In this document: positions 44,105 through 53,343 of the stretch, one piece after another | Layout: the number at the start of each line of letters is the position of its first letter | Numbering within the stretch: the stretch's first letter is position 1 | Source of the DNA: Flavobacterium shii | GTDB lineage: Bacteria; Bacteroidota; Bacteroidia; Flavobacteriales; Flavobacteriaceae | Direction: 5' to 3' | Assembly (NCBI RefSeq): GCF_025847235.1 | Contig: NZ_JAOZEW010000012.1 | Span: forward strand, 1 to 64,000 | Length of the DNA: 64,000 bases | The notes under the pieces: generated by a model | The model's input: only the letters and a program-made list of their open reading frames with translations | The model's database searches: none | What the model was told of the DNA's origin: nothing | Translations under genes and position numbers: made by a program

Positions 44105-45193
44105 CTATTTACCTAATTCAAAACTAGAAATAGTATGAAAAGAGTCTATTTCAATATTCTTCTCCCCTTTAAAAGTATCGTAATTTACAACCAGTAATTT
44201 TCCTTTATAAATTATCGTTTCACAAGGATTATCCAACTGACCGTCTGAACCATCTGCATTGTCATTTTCCCAAATTAAATGTATTGTATTTGTATTTAAA
44301 TCTAACTGATGAACGCTATTGTTATCATAATTGGCAATAAAAATAGAATTCCTTTTCTCATCATAGAAAAATCCATCACAACATTTTAATTTATCCGAGT
44401 CAAAAACTACTTTTTTAGATTTTAGTTTACCTTCTTTTGTAAATTCAAGTTTTGTAATTACACCGTCTCCAAAATTTCCCGCATACAGATTCCCTTTTTT
44501 ATCAAAAGCAATTCCATCAATGCCAATGGTTCGTTTTGTTACTTCCGGTTTAAGAGTAAATGTTGTTACGAGATAATTGGGTTTTGTATTCCTATCCAAA
44601 GTTATTTTGCCCGAATTTAATTCTTTCAGCGAGAAGCTATAAATCCCACTTTCTCTTCTATTCTCAAAAAGAGCATCCGTTATATAAACTCTATCTTTAT
44701 ACCATCTTACTGCTTCACCAAAATTGAAACCTTCTGCCAAAACCTCAGCATATTTAGGTTTACCATTCTCAACAACGACCCTTAACAATCTGGAGAAATT
44801 TTCTTTATCAGCAAAAAACTGATTATCCATTACATATAAATTCCCGTCAGGACCAAATTCCATCCCCATAGGATGCACCTTCTTCGTTACAGGATGTACT
44901 GGTAGTTTATCAAACCATAGTACAGGTTTATCATTTTTATCAAAAGTCAAAATTTTACTTCCATGCTTTTCAAAAGTCATCGGATTGGTGATAGCCAAAT
45001 ACAGATTGCCTTTTTTATCCAAAGCCATGCCATCGGGAGTTTGGCAAGTTTCGCCTAAATCGGCAAACAAAGTTGGTTTAATTGTTCTCGAAACTTCACT
45101 ATAAGTGATTTCTTGTTTGCCCTCTTGTGAAAATAAATTTACCGTATTCATGAGAATCAGAATACCTAGTACGTTTTTAATCATTGTCTTCAT
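44105..45193 (-). CDS. SMP-30/gluconolactonase-like beta-propeller protein
   Basis: A 362-residue exported protein with signal peptide (to LFSQ) and six-bladed NHL/SMP-30-type repeats: DGMALDKKGNLYLAIT, PMGMEFGPDGNLYVMDNQ, IDGIAFDKKGNLYAGNFGDG and CDGFFYDEKRNSIFIANYD. The family contains lactonases and sugar-binding propellers; the substrate here is unknown. It is convergent with the 243-aa gene across a shared terminator and divergent from the LytS-type kinase gene. Confidence 0.85.
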   Translation of the reverse strand: MKTMIKNVLGILILMNTVNLFSQEGKQEITYSEVSRTIKPTLFADLGETCQTPDGMALDKKGNLYLAITNPMTFEKHGSKILTFDKNDKPVLWFDKLPVHPVTKKVHPMGMEFGPDGNLYVMDNQFFADKENFSRLLRVVVENGKPKYAEVLAEGFNFGEAVRWYKDRVYITDALFENRRESGIYSFSLKELNSGKITLDRNTKPNYLVTTFTLKPEVTKRTIGIDGIAFDKKGNLYAGNFGDGVITKLEFTKEGKLKSKKVVFDSDKLKCCDGFFYDEKRNSIFIANYDNNSVHQLDLNTNTIHLIWENDNADGSDGQLDNPCETIIYKGKLLVVNYDTFKGEKNIEIDSFHTISSFELGK

Positions 45194-45502
45194 TTTGTTT
45201 AGGTTTAAGTATTTTTTGGATTGTTTAAAAAAGGATACTTTTTAGCTCGTTTACTAAAAATAATGCGAATAGAAGAATGAGTTTAATCATCATTTATTTT
45301 TTTAGCGAATATAATTCTAGAATAAATTCTCTATTTGGTACGCAATCGAAAACACAACTTTAGCATTCAAATAATAGATTTTAAAAGAATAGTTCATTCG
45401 TATGCTCAAATGCTATTTTTAGGGGCAAAAAGCTTTTATTTAAACCCGTGAATAAAGGATACTTCGATATTTTATTATCTTGTTCCCTCTTAAAATATTA
45501 TA
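45194..45502. other. Intergenic region before the sensor kinase
   Basis: 309 bases of AT-rich divergent spacer. No coding frame, strong hairpin or clear TTG/TAnnTTTG pair is visible on either strand. Promoters for both flanking genes must be here, but they do not match the housekeeping pattern closely. Confidence 0.4.
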
Positions 45503-46561
45503 ATGAGTTTTTTAAAAAATATCGACCTAAAAAGAATTCTCCTTCATTGTATCTATTGGATTTCCTTTTTGCTATTATACATCAATGGTAAGTCTGATGG
45601 TGATACTCATACTTATTATGATTTTGCGTTTGTTTATGCGTGGAAAATTTTAGCGCAGATAACTGTTGCTTATGGACTAATTTATTGGATTATCCCACAA
45701 ACACTTAATAGAAAGAAATATTTACTTTTTATACTTTTTGCTACAAGTTGGCTTTATCTTGTTTTTGCTCTTTTAATGATTTTAAAATTCTATTATCTAG
45801 AGCCAAAATTCCCCGGTTTCTTTGATGATTGGCTTGGACACAAAATGTCTATTCCCGAAAGATTAACTTCTTTTAAATTAATATTCAGAGAGTTTTCTTT
45901 TATCACTTATCCAATTATCATATTGGGTTTTATCAGCTTTAATCGCAAGCAGCAACGCCTTCTAAAATTAGAAGAAGAAAAAAAATCGATGGAATTAAAA
46001 GTTTTAAAGAATCAATTAAATCCTCATTTTCTTTTTAATACGCTGAATAATTTATACACATTAACCCTTAAAAAAGATGATAAAGCTCCCGAAGTAATTG
46101 CCAAATTATCCGAAATTCTGGACTTTGTATTATACCGTTGTAATGAAGATTACGTTTCTATCGAAAAAGAAATTGCCTTAATCGAGAATTACATCGCTCT
46201 GGAAAAACTTCGCTATAGCGAAAACAGATTAAATATTTTATTTACAAAAGACATTCAGGAAAGCAACAAAATTTCGCCTCTTATTATCTTAACATTTATA
46301 GAAAATTCTTTTAAACATGGTGTAATTAATGAGACTGAGAAAGCCACTATCAAAATGAATTTAGAGAGTAAAAAAAGACAAATCATCTTTAGTATCGAGA
46401 ATACAAAGCCGCAAAATGAGATTACAGCAATTTCAGATAAATCAAAAATTGGATTAGAAAATATTCGAAAACAATTGGATTTATTATATCCCAAAAAACA
46501 TCAATTAGAAATAGAAGAAACACAATTCCTTTATAAGGTTAAGCTTTATCTTAATCTCTAA
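45503..46561 (+). CDS. LytS-type sensor histidine kinase
   Basis: A 352-residue membrane kinase: about four transmembrane helices in the first 150 residues, then the His_kinase (LytS/YehU-like) domain with phosphorylated His175 in NQLNPHFLFNTLNNL and an HATPase domain (LIILTFIENSFKHGV near 260, GLENIRKQLDLLYP near 320). The signal is unknown. It forms a three-gene cassette with an alpha/beta hydrolase and a LytTR response regulator, so it probably phosphorylates that regulator. Confidence 0.93.
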   Translation: MSFLKNIDLKRILLHCIYWISFLLLYINGKSDGDTHTYYDFAFVYAWKILAQITVAYGLIYWIIPQTLNRKKYLLFILFATSWLYLVFALLMILKFYYLEPKFPGFFDDWLGHKMSIPERLTSFKLIFREFSFITYPIIILGFISFNRKQQRLLKLEEEKKSMELKVLKNQLNPHFLFNTLNNLYTLTLKKDDKAPEVIAKLSEILDFVLYRCNEDYVSIEKEIALIENYIALEKLRYSENRLNILFTKDIQESNKISPLIILTFIENSFKHGVINETEKATIKMNLESKKRQIIFSIENTKPQNEITAISDKSKIGLENIRKQLDLLYPKKHQLEIEETQFLYKVKLYLNL

Positions 46562-46606
46562 AATTTCAAAACAATTTTCTACAAAAAACTAACCCTCTCA
46601 ACTTTT

Positions 46607-47779
46607 ATGAAAAAATATTTCTTAATTAATATTAATCTTTTATTTTTTTGCTCAGTTATTACAGTAAACAGCCAATCTAAAACTATTGATACTCTAGTCG
46701 ATGTTGGGAATCACAAAATTCATTTTAAGATTGTAAAAGGAAAAGGAACTCCCATTCTTTTTGACGCTGGTGGTGGGAATGATGGTTCGGTTTGGAATTC
46801 TATTTTAAAACCAATTTCCGAAATTACAAACGCTACTTTAATAACTTACGACAGATCTGGTTTTGGTACAAGTACAATTGATACTTTACAAACCGATGAT
46901 TCTAAACACGGAATCATCAGTAGTATTGAAGATTTGGAAATTGGTTTAAAAAAACTAGGATACGATAAAGAAATCATGTTAGTCTCACATTCTTACGGAG
47001 GTTATTTATCAACTCTTTATGCAACCAGGCATCCTAAACTTGTAAAAGCGGTTGTATTAATTGATGTTAATCATAGCTATTTTGAAGATGGGTATATCGA
47101 AAAAATGTTAGCCACGCAAGATAAACTAATCCCACAATGGAAAAAAAACAATAAAGGCATTTATTATATGTCGGCAACTATTGCCGAAACTGTAAAGATA
47201 ATGAGCAAGTTATCTATTCCTAAAACCATTCCTGTTGTTGATTTTATCAACGGAATCCCTTTCTATAAAATACCCGAAGAAATAGAACGATGGAAAAATG
47301 GTCATAAAAAATATGTTGAAAACAACCCTAATGTTACCGATATCACCGCTTATGGCTGCGGACATGCTATTTGGCTAGACAATCCGCCATTGGTAATTAC
47401 TTCAATTGCCAAAATGTATGCAAATGGTTCTAAACAAAAAACTGAAATTCAAGAACGCGCTTTACAATATACAATCCAAGCATTTAACGAGGACAAAAAA
47501 GAGCAATTGGCTTACAATAATTCCGAAGATGATTTAAACAATTGGGGATATGAATTATTACGCAAAAATGAAAATGAAAAGGCTGTCGAAGTTTTTAAAT
47601 TAAATATGCTTTTAAATCCAAAAAGTGCAAATACATATGATAGTTATGGCGAAGCTTTGCTAAAAATCAATAAAAAAGAAGAAGCTATTGCAATGTATAA
47701 AAAATCTATTGTCCTTAATCCTGAGAATAAAAATGCAATAGAAGTTTTAGAACGTATAGCAAAAGAAACTGCAAAATAA
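46607..47779 (+). CDS. Secreted alpha/beta hydrolase with C-terminal TPR domain
   Basis: A 390-residue exported protein. Signal peptide to about residue 22, an alpha/beta hydrolase fold with nucleophile Ser129 in SHSYGG and catalytic His253 in GCGHAIW, and two TPR-type repeats near 305-385 (WGYELLRKNENEKAVEVFKL, YGEALLKINKKEEAIAMYKK). Such domain pairs occur in Bacteroidota esterase-like proteins. It lies between a sensor kinase (45-bp gap) and a LytTR regulator (66-bp gap), which may mean it makes or removes the signal. Confidence 0.85.
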   Translation: MKKYFLININLLFFCSVITVNSQSKTIDTLVDVGNHKIHFKIVKGKGTPILFDAGGGNDGSVWNSILKPISEITNATLITYDRSGFGTSTIDTLQTDDSKHGIISSIEDLEIGLKKLGYDKEIMLVSHSYGGYLSTLYATRHPKLVKAVVLIDVNHSYFEDGYIEKMLATQDKLIPQWKKNNKGIYYMSATIAETVKIMSKLSIPKTIPVVDFINGIPFYKIPEEIERWKNGHKKYVENNPNVTDITAYGCGHAIWLDNPPLVITSIAKMYANGSKQKTEIQERALQYTIQAFNEDKKEQLAYNNSEDDLNNWGYELLRKNENEKAVEVFKLNMLLNPKSANTYDSYGEALLKINKKEEAIAMYKKSIVLNPENKNAIEVLERIAKETAK

Positions 47780-47845
47780 CTAGATTAGATTGCAAACCAT
47801 CCTCAAAAAGATTAAAATTGCATTTACTAAATATAAAGTTTTCAA

Positions 47846-48598
47846 ATGAAATACAAATGTATTATCGTCGACGACGAACCATTGGCTAGAGAATTAATTG
47901 CATCACATCTGGCTAATTTTGACAGCTTCGAACTAGTCAATTCATTTGAAAACGCATTAAAAGCATATACTTTTTTAGAAACAAATACTGTCGATTTACT
48001 ATTTCTGGATATCGAAATGCCTTTATTAAAAGGGAATGATTTTTTGAAGAAATTAAAAAATCCTCCTAAGGTAATTTTCACAACCGCTTATCGCGAATAT
48101 GCCATCGAAGGATATGAACTCAATGTTATAGATTACCTTTTAAAACCAATTACTTTTGATCGTTTTTTTGTTTCAATAGAAAAATTCAAACAATTACAAA
48201 CGCCCAAAAAAGAAGAAAAATCAATTCCTAAAAATCATATTTTCGTGTCTAGTGGAAATAGAAATATCAAAATAATTTTTGAAGAAATTTTATACATCGA
48301 AAGTCTAAAAGATTATATCACGATACATCTTGAAAACGGGAAATCGCATCATCTTAAACAAAACATTTCAGCCTTCGAAAAATTATTAGACTCAAATTTT
48401 GTTCGAGTTCATCGTTCTTTTATTATTCAGACAAAAAAACTGACAGCTTATTCCAAAAACGAAGTCGAAATAAACGCAATAGAAATCCCTATAGGAAATA
48501 GTTATAAAGAAAACTGGTTAACTTATCTAACAGGTAATCAAATAATAAAACCCCACAAACTTCAGATGATTCTGAAACTTGTGGGGTTATTTTTTTAA
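47846..48598 (+). CDS. LytTR-family response regulator
   Basis: A 250-residue regulator: receiver domain with phosphoacceptor Asp55 (LLFLDIEMPLLKG) and a LytTR DNA-binding domain from about 140 (IFVSSGNRNIKIIFEEILYI, NFVRVHRSFIIQTKKLTAYS). Its last ~16 residues (KPHKLQMILKLVGLFF) are encoded by a terminator hairpin and the stop codon lies in the terminator's T-run. Family members usually end soon after the YKENW-type segment, so this tail is probably not part of the fold. Six bases separate its stop from the convergent alkaline phosphatase stop. Confidence 0.92.
   Translation: MKYKCIIVDDEPLARELIASHLANFDSFELVNSFENALKAYTFLETNTVDLLFLDIEMPLLKGNDFLKKLKNPPKVIFTTAYREYAIEGYELNVIDYLLKPITFDRFFVSIEKFKQLQTPKKEEKSIPKNHIFVSSGNRNIKIIFEEILYIESLKDYITIHLENGKSHHLKQNISAFEKLLDSNFVRVHRSFIIQTKKLTAYSKNEVEINAIEIPIGNSYKENWLTYLTGNQIIKPHKLQMILKLVGLFF
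48549..48595. terminator. CCCACAAG-family terminator inside the LytTR gene end
   Basis: An 18-base-arm stem (AACCCCACAAACTTCAGA against TCTGAAACTTGTGGGGTT, two mismatches) with loop TGAT and a plus-strand T-run. It overlaps the coding end of the regulator and is also correctly placed to end the convergent alkaline phosphatase. Third member of the hairpin family. Confidence 0.85.
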
Positions 48599-48604
48599 AG
48601 TAAA

Positions 48605-50023
48605 TTAAAATTTATTTTCTACTTCTGCGGCTTGCAACATCAAGTAATGCAAATCGGTATTTTTTACAAAAGGTTTTAAAAGTTCGCTTCCAGGACCAAA
48701 CATTGCTAGTTCTACATAATCGGCAGAGTGATCCATACTAATCCAACCTACAGAATTTATTTTTCCTTGCATTTCGGCAAAAGCTTTATAAGGCAATTTC
48801 TTGTAATTATACAATCCGTCTTCCTTATGCAAACCATCATAATAACTCAAAACCGTTTTGGCATCTTCATCCGAAACCGAATGTCCATTGGCTTTTTCGA
48901 TAATCTCCTTTACCTGAGCAACCGAAGAATCAGGTTTTATCTGATTTAAAATCCACTCGTTAGTCTGTGTATATTTCTGGATGCTATCAAAATTATCATT
49001 GGCCTCTTTACCATAAATAATCCCAGGATTGGCATTACCATGATCTGTAGTAATTATAACTAAAGTTTCTTTGTCTTTCTCTGCAAAATCTATGGCAATT
49101 TTTATTGCTTCATCAAACTCGATTTGGTCATTAATTAAACCTGCAATATCGTTCCCGTGTGCAGCCCAATCAACTTTTCCGCTTTCTATTTGTAAAACAA
49201 AACCTTTTTTATGGCCTTTCATTCTATCAATAGCTTTCTGAGCCATTTCAGCAAGACTTGGAACTGTTTGTTTTAAATTATCATCATTATTTCTATCTAC
49301 ATAATATGGAAGACCATCCTCTGCAAACACACCCAAAATAGGCTGAGAATTAGAAGCTGCATTCATATCCGAACGAGTTTTTACAACTTGATATCCGTTA
49401 GCTTTAAAAGCTGCGTACATATCTTTTTTGTCTTTTCTTACTTCAGAACTAAAATAATTTGAACCTCCACCCATCATAACATCAAAACCAAGGTCCAGAT
49501 ATTGTTCGGCGATATCATCCTGAGCATTTCTACTTTTACTATTTACACAAAAACCCGCGGGAGTTGCATGAGTAATTGGAACAGTAGTCACACAACCAGC
49601 CATTTTTCCTGCCTTCTTGAACTTTTGCCAAATAGGCAAATGAGGCTCACCTTGAGGACTAACATTAAGCACCCCATTATTCACCCTGAAACCACCACCC
49701 CAAGAAGAACTCGCAGCCGATGAATCGGTTACTATGGAATTGGCAGAAGCTGTATCCATCAATGCTCTCGAAACTCTGTTGTCTTTATATAACTGAATCC
49801 AATTAGACCCTTTTCCTGTTTTTCTGTTCAGGTACAAATCGGCCATATTTAAAGTTCCGGTACTCATCCCGTCGCTAACTAAGAGAATAATATTTTTGGC
49901 CTTCTTATTTTTATTAACCGATTCTAAATCCAAAATATTTGCCGAACCCTGAAAAGGACTCATAACCGCAGCTCCAATTGTAAACAAAGAGCCATTTCTA
50001 AAAAACTTCCTTCTATCCATCAT
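48605..50023 (-). CDS. Tat-exported alkaline phosphatase (PhoA-type)
   Basis: A 472-residue periplasmic or surface phosphatase. The N-terminus MMDRRKFFRNGSL is a twin-arginine signal. Catalytic and metal blocks are intact: LVSDGMSTG near 49, the Ser in VTDSSAAS near 98-105, TTDHGNANPG and MDHSADYVELAMFG. It hydrolyses phosphomonoesters and would need the Tat system; a tatA gene is at 15823-16149. The start could be either of two adjacent Met codons. No PHO-box could be recognised. Confidence 0.93.
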   Translation of the reverse strand: MMDRRKFFRNGSLFTIGAAVMSPFQGSANILDLESVNKNKKAKNIILLVSDGMSTGTLNMADLYLNRKTGKGSNWIQLYKDNRVSRALMDTASANSIVTDSSAASSSWGGGFRVNNGVLNVSPQGEPHLPIWQKFKKAGKMAGCVTTVPITHATPAGFCVNSKSRNAQDDIAEQYLDLGFDVMMGGGSNYFSSEVRKDKKDMYAAFKANGYQVVKTRSDMNAASNSQPILGVFAEDGLPYYVDRNNDDNLKQTVPSLAEMAQKAIDRMKGHKKGFVLQIESGKVDWAAHGNDIAGLINDQIEFDEAIKIAIDFAEKDKETLVIITTDHGNANPGIIYGKEANDNFDSIQKYTQTNEWILNQIKPDSSVAQVKEIIEKANGHSVSDEDAKTVLSYYDGLHKEDGLYNYKKLPYKAFAEMQGKINSVGWISMDHSADYVELAMFGPGSELLKPFVKNTDLHYLMLQAAEVENKF

Positions 50024-50111
50024 TACTTTTCTTTTGTAAGTATTTCAAAGATAAAAAAATACACTTAGCGACAAAATTATCTTTGTGTTATGATAATTAA
50101 ATTAAAATGCA

Positions 50112-50140
50112 AAAACCCCATCTAAACTAGACAGGGTTTT
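50112..50140 (-). terminator. Terminator after rsmG
   Basis: A hairpin with a 7-bp lower stem (AAAACCC/GGGTTTT), a short internal mismatch and a 4-bp upper stem lies 22 bases past the rsmG stop on the minus strand. Minus-strand T-run is present. Confidence 0.65.
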
Positions 50141-50161
50141 ATAAAACGTATTCGGTAAATA

Positions 50162-50791
50162 TTATACTGTAAATTTCAACGGCAAATGAACTACTTTTTT
50201 GGTTTCAAAAAATTCATCTTCAAAGAAATCAGCTAAATTATATTCTGTCGCTTTAGGGAAATCTTTTAATTCTTCGGTTAAATCACCACCTTTTAAGTAC
50301 AAAATTCCGTTTTTAAGTTCGTGTTTATGTTTTTTCTTGATTTTATCTTTAATCCAAGAAACAAAATCAGGCATATTGGTTACAGCACGACTTACGATAA
50401 AATCGAAATCCCCTTTTACATTTTCGGCACGAAGCTGCTCGGCTTTTACATTTTTTAAATCCAAAGCATCGACAACACCCTGAACTACTTTTATTTTTTT
50501 TGCAATTACATCAATCAAATAAAAGCGAGTTTCCGGAAAAAGAATCGCCAACGGTATTCCAGGAAATCCACCGCCAGTACCTACATCAAGCACATAAGTC
50601 CCTGGTTCGAATTTTATAATTTTTGCAATTCCAAGCGAATGTAGAATATGCTTGGTGTATAAGGCATCAATATCTTTACGTGAAATAACATTAATTTTTT
50701 CATTCCAATCATGGTATAAAAAATCTAATTTTTGAAATTGTTCTTTTTGAGTGTCAGTCAAATCAGGAAAATATTTCAGAATCTCATTCAT
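50162..50791 (-). CDS. rsmG: 16S rRNA (guanine-N7) methyltransferase RsmG
   Basis: Methylates N7 of G527 in 16S rRNA. The 209-residue length and the SAM motif YVLDVGTGGGFPGIPLA, plus RKDIDALYTKHILHSL before it and DFIVSRAVTNMPDF after it, are diagnostic. Loss of this enzyme usually gives low-level streptomycin resistance. A TACTTTTG -7 element at 50808-50815 (minus strand) precedes the ATG. Confidence 0.96.
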   Translation of the reverse strand: MNEILKYFPDLTDTQKEQFQKLDFLYHDWNEKINVISRKDIDALYTKHILHSLGIAKIIKFEPGTYVLDVGTGGGFPGIPLAILFPETRFYLIDVIAKKIKVVQGVVDALDLKNVKAEQLRAENVKGDFDFIVSRAVTNMPDFVSWIKDKIKKKHKHELKNGILYLKGGDLTEELKDFPKATEYNLADFFEDEFFETKKVVHLPLKFTV

Positions 50792-50846
50792 TGTTCTAAT
50801 TTTTTAACAAAAGTACTACTTTACAGTCGAAATATTTAACTCAAAA

Positions 50847-50879
50847 TTGCAAATTGAAAATTTATAATAATTACCTTTG
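50847..50879 (+). promoter_or_regulatory. Promoter of the fatty-acid desaturase gene
   Basis: TTG at 50847-50849 and TACCTTTG at 50872-50879 are 22 bases apart, matching TTG-N17-23-TAnnTTTG. Transcription would begin near 50886, giving a short leader. Confidence 0.65.
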
Positions 50880-50898
50880 AGCACTATTTAAAATTTAT

Positions 50899-51993
50899 AT
50901 GAATAAGACCATACCTACATTTGCTAAGCAAGACAACTTAAAGTTTTTCAGAACTCTTAACTCGCGAGTGAACAGTTACTTTAAAGATAATAATATCCAA
51001 AAGACTGGAAATTGGAAACTTCATTTAAAAGCTATTATTCTCTTTACTGTTTTTCTTGCGCCTTATTTTTTAATACTTACGCTAAACATGCCATTTTGGG
51101 CTCATTTACTATTAACTATTGTTATGGGAATTGGTATGGCAGGGATTGGAATGAATGTAATGCATGATGGTAATCACGGTTCTTACTCGACCAAAAGTTG
51201 GGTTAATAATATCATGGGAGGAAGTATTTATGTCCTTGCAGGAAACGTACATAACTGGCAAGTACAACATAATGTTTTACACCACACTTATACCAACATT
51301 CATGGTCATGATGAAGATCTTGATGCAGGAAGGATTATTCGTTTTACACAAAATGCCGAGTGGCATCGTTTTCATAAATTTCAACATTATTATTCCTTTT
51401 TCCTTTACGGATTATTGACTTTCAATTGGGCTTTAACAACCGATTTTAAGCAAATGAAAAACTACCTAAAAAGAAAATTATCTTACGGAACACCACAAAG
51501 TCCTGCCAAATTATGGACAGTATTGGTAATAACAAAAATCATTTACGTATTAATCTGGATGGCATTACCAATGCTTTTAGGCATTGCATGGTGGAAAGTT
51601 GTTATTGGATTTTTCGTAATGCACTACACAGCAGGATTAATTCTTAGTATCGTATTTCAATTAGCACACGTTGTAGAAGAAACTTCTAACCCAGTACCTA
51701 ATGAAGATGGCGAGATGGAAAACACCTGGGCAATACATCAATTGTACACTACAGCCAATTTTGCTCCAAAGAACAAAGTTGTAAACTGGTTTACAGGTGG
51801 ATTAAATCACCAAATTGAGCACCATATTTTTCCAAACATAAGCCACATCCATTACGGGAAAATTGCCGAAATAGTAAAACAAACTGCAATCGAATGCAAC
51901 TTACCATACCATGAATTCAAAACCATGAGAGGTGCAGTTCTGGCACACTACAAACATTTACGAGATTTAGGAATGAAACCCGAAATGGCGTAA
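50899..51993 (+). CDS. Fatty-acid (acyl-lipid/acyl-CoA) desaturase
   Basis: A 364-residue membrane di-iron desaturase with four transmembrane helices. All three histidine boxes are present: HDGNH (89-93), HNVLHH (124-129) and HQIEHH (304-309). The QxxHH form of the third box is typical of front-end (delta-5/delta-6) or linoleoyl-type desaturases. It introduces double bases into membrane lipids, probably for cold adaptation; electron donor and exact position are unknown. Confidence 0.92.
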   Translation: MNKTIPTFAKQDNLKFFRTLNSRVNSYFKDNNIQKTGNWKLHLKAIILFTVFLAPYFLILTLNMPFWAHLLLTIVMGIGMAGIGMNVMHDGNHGSYSTKSWVNNIMGGSIYVLAGNVHNWQVQHNVLHHTYTNIHGHDEDLDAGRIIRFTQNAEWHRFHKFQHYYSFFLYGLLTFNWALTTDFKQMKNYLKRKLSYGTPQSPAKLWTVLVITKIIYVLIWMALPMLLGIAWWKVVIGFFVMHYTAGLILSIVFQLAHVVEETSNPVPNEDGEMENTWAIHQLYTTANFAPKNKVVNWFTGGLNHQIEHHIFPNISHIHYGKIAEIVKQTAIECNLPYHEFKTMRGAVLAHYKHLRDLGMKPEMA

Positions 51994-52014
51994 TATTTTT
52001 AAAACAAACTATAA

Positions 52015-52034
52015 AGACGCACTTTTGTACGTCT
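52015..52034. repeat. GACGCAC palindrome (diverged copy)
   Basis: AGACGCAC and GTACGTCT arms (one mismatch) with a TTTT loop lie between the desaturase and aminotransferase genes. It is a diverged relative of the two perfect palindromes before purT. It could also act as a weak terminator of the desaturase gene. Confidence 0.55.
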
Positions 52035-52075
52035 CTACCATATCAACACAATAACAAACCACAATTAACTATAAA

Positions 52076-53266
52076 ATGAATCATATTCTTTCAGACAGAA
52101 TCAACAATTTAGCGACATCACAAACATTAGCAATGGCTGCTTTAGCACGCGAATTAAAAGCCCAAGGAAAAGACATAATCAGTTTAAGTTTAGGTGAACC
52201 AGATTTTAATACTCCTGACTTCATTAAAGAAGCTGTTAAAAAAGCAGTCGACGAAAATTACAGTACCTATTCTCCAGTAGAAGGTTATTTAGAATTAAGA
52301 GAAGCAATTTGCAGAAAATTCAAAAGAGATAATAATTTAGAATATAAACCATCACAAATTGTAGTTTCTACAGGAGCAAAACAATCATTATACAACATTG
52401 CACAAGTAATGTTAAATGATGGTGACGAGGTTATTTTACCAGCACCATACTGGGTTTCTTATTTCGAAATCGTAAAATTATCAGGCGGAGTTCCAGTAGA
52501 AGTTCCAACATCTGTAGATACCGATTTTAAAATTACACCAGAACAATTAGAAGCAGCTATCACACCAAAAACAAAAATGATGTGGTTTAGTTCACCCTGT
52601 AACCCTTCTGGTTCTGTTTATAACAGAGAAGAGTTAACAGCTCTTGCAAAAGTTTTAGAAAAACACCCAAATATATACGTTGTTGCCGATGAGATTTATG
52701 AGCACATTAATTTCTCAGGAACCTTCTGTAGTATTGCATCAATCCCGGGAATGCTAGAAAGAACAATCACTGTAAACGGAGTTGCAAAAGCATTTGCAAT
52801 GACTGGATACAGAATTGGTTACATCGGAGCACCAGAATTTATTGCAAAAGCATGCACAAAAATTCAAGGTCAGGTAACATCTGGAGCAAACTCTGTAGCA
52901 CAACGCGCTACAATTACAGCTGTCGATGCCGATCCAAGTGTTTTAAACCACATGGTTAAGGCTTTCCACACTCGTAGAGATCTAGTAGTTGGATTATTAA
53001 AAGAAATTCCAGGTGTAAAAATCAACGTTCCAGAAGGAGCATTTTATGTTTTCCCAGACGTTTCTTCTTTCTTCGGAAAAACTTTAAAAGGAACACACAT
53101 TAAAGATGCTAATGATTTATCAATGTATCTTCTTGGCGAAGCAAACGTAGCAACCGTAACAGGTGATGCTTTTGGAAACCCAAACTGTATTCGTTTCTCT
53201 TACGCAACAAGCGACGATATTTTAAAAGAAGCATTACGCAGAATTAAAGAAGCTTTGGCTGCATAA
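52076..53266 (+). CDS. PLP-dependent class I/II aminotransferase (aspartate-type)
   Basis: A 396-residue fold-type I aminotransferase of the prokaryotic aspartate/prephenate aminotransferase subgroup. Landmarks: SLSLGEPDFNTPDF, the YWVSYFEI aromatic region, SPCNPSGS, VVADEIYEH and the PLP-binding Lys in NGVAKAFAMTGYRIGY, with the substrate-binding Arg in NCIRFSYA. Likely converts aspartate and 2-oxoglutarate to oxaloacetate and glutamate, but related enzymes also act on aromatic substrates. Confidence 0.92.
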   Translation: MNHILSDRINNLATSQTLAMAALARELKAQGKDIISLSLGEPDFNTPDFIKEAVKKAVDENYSTYSPVEGYLELREAICRKFKRDNNLEYKPSQIVVSTGAKQSLYNIAQVMLNDGDEVILPAPYWVSYFEIVKLSGGVPVEVPTSVDTDFKITPEQLEAAITPKTKMMWFSSPCNPSGSVYNREELTALAKVLEKHPNIYVVADEIYEHINFSGTFCSIASIPGMLERTITVNGVAKAFAMTGYRIGYIGAPEFIAKACTKIQGQVTSGANSVAQRATITAVDADPSVLNHMVKAFHTRRDLVVGLLKEIPGVKINVPEGAFYVFPDVSSFFGKTLKGTHIKDANDLSMYLLGEANVATVTGDAFGNPNCIRFSYATSDDILKEALRRIKEALAA

Positions 53267-53286
53267 TAATATAAAATAAGTTTATT

Positions 53287-53340
53287 AAAACGGCTTAAGG
53301 TTTAAAGTTTCATCACTTTATACTTTAAGCTGTTTTTTTT
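53287..53340 (+). terminator. Terminator of the aminotransferase gene
   Basis: A 22-base-arm stem with a few mismatches (AAAACGGCTTAAGG... against ...CTTTAAGCTGTTTT) and a run of at least eight T. It lies 20 bases after the stop. Confidence 0.8.
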
Positions 53341-53343
53341 TAT

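Noticed and set aside
42969..48595. Possible CRISPR-like array from the repeated CCCACAAG hairpins
   Set aside because: Only three copies, spaced kilobases apart, each at a gene end with a T-run; these are terminators.
48605..50023. Alkaline phosphatase as a type IX secreted protein
   Set aside because: It carries a twin-arginine signal and has no C-terminal extension resembling a type IX sorting domain.
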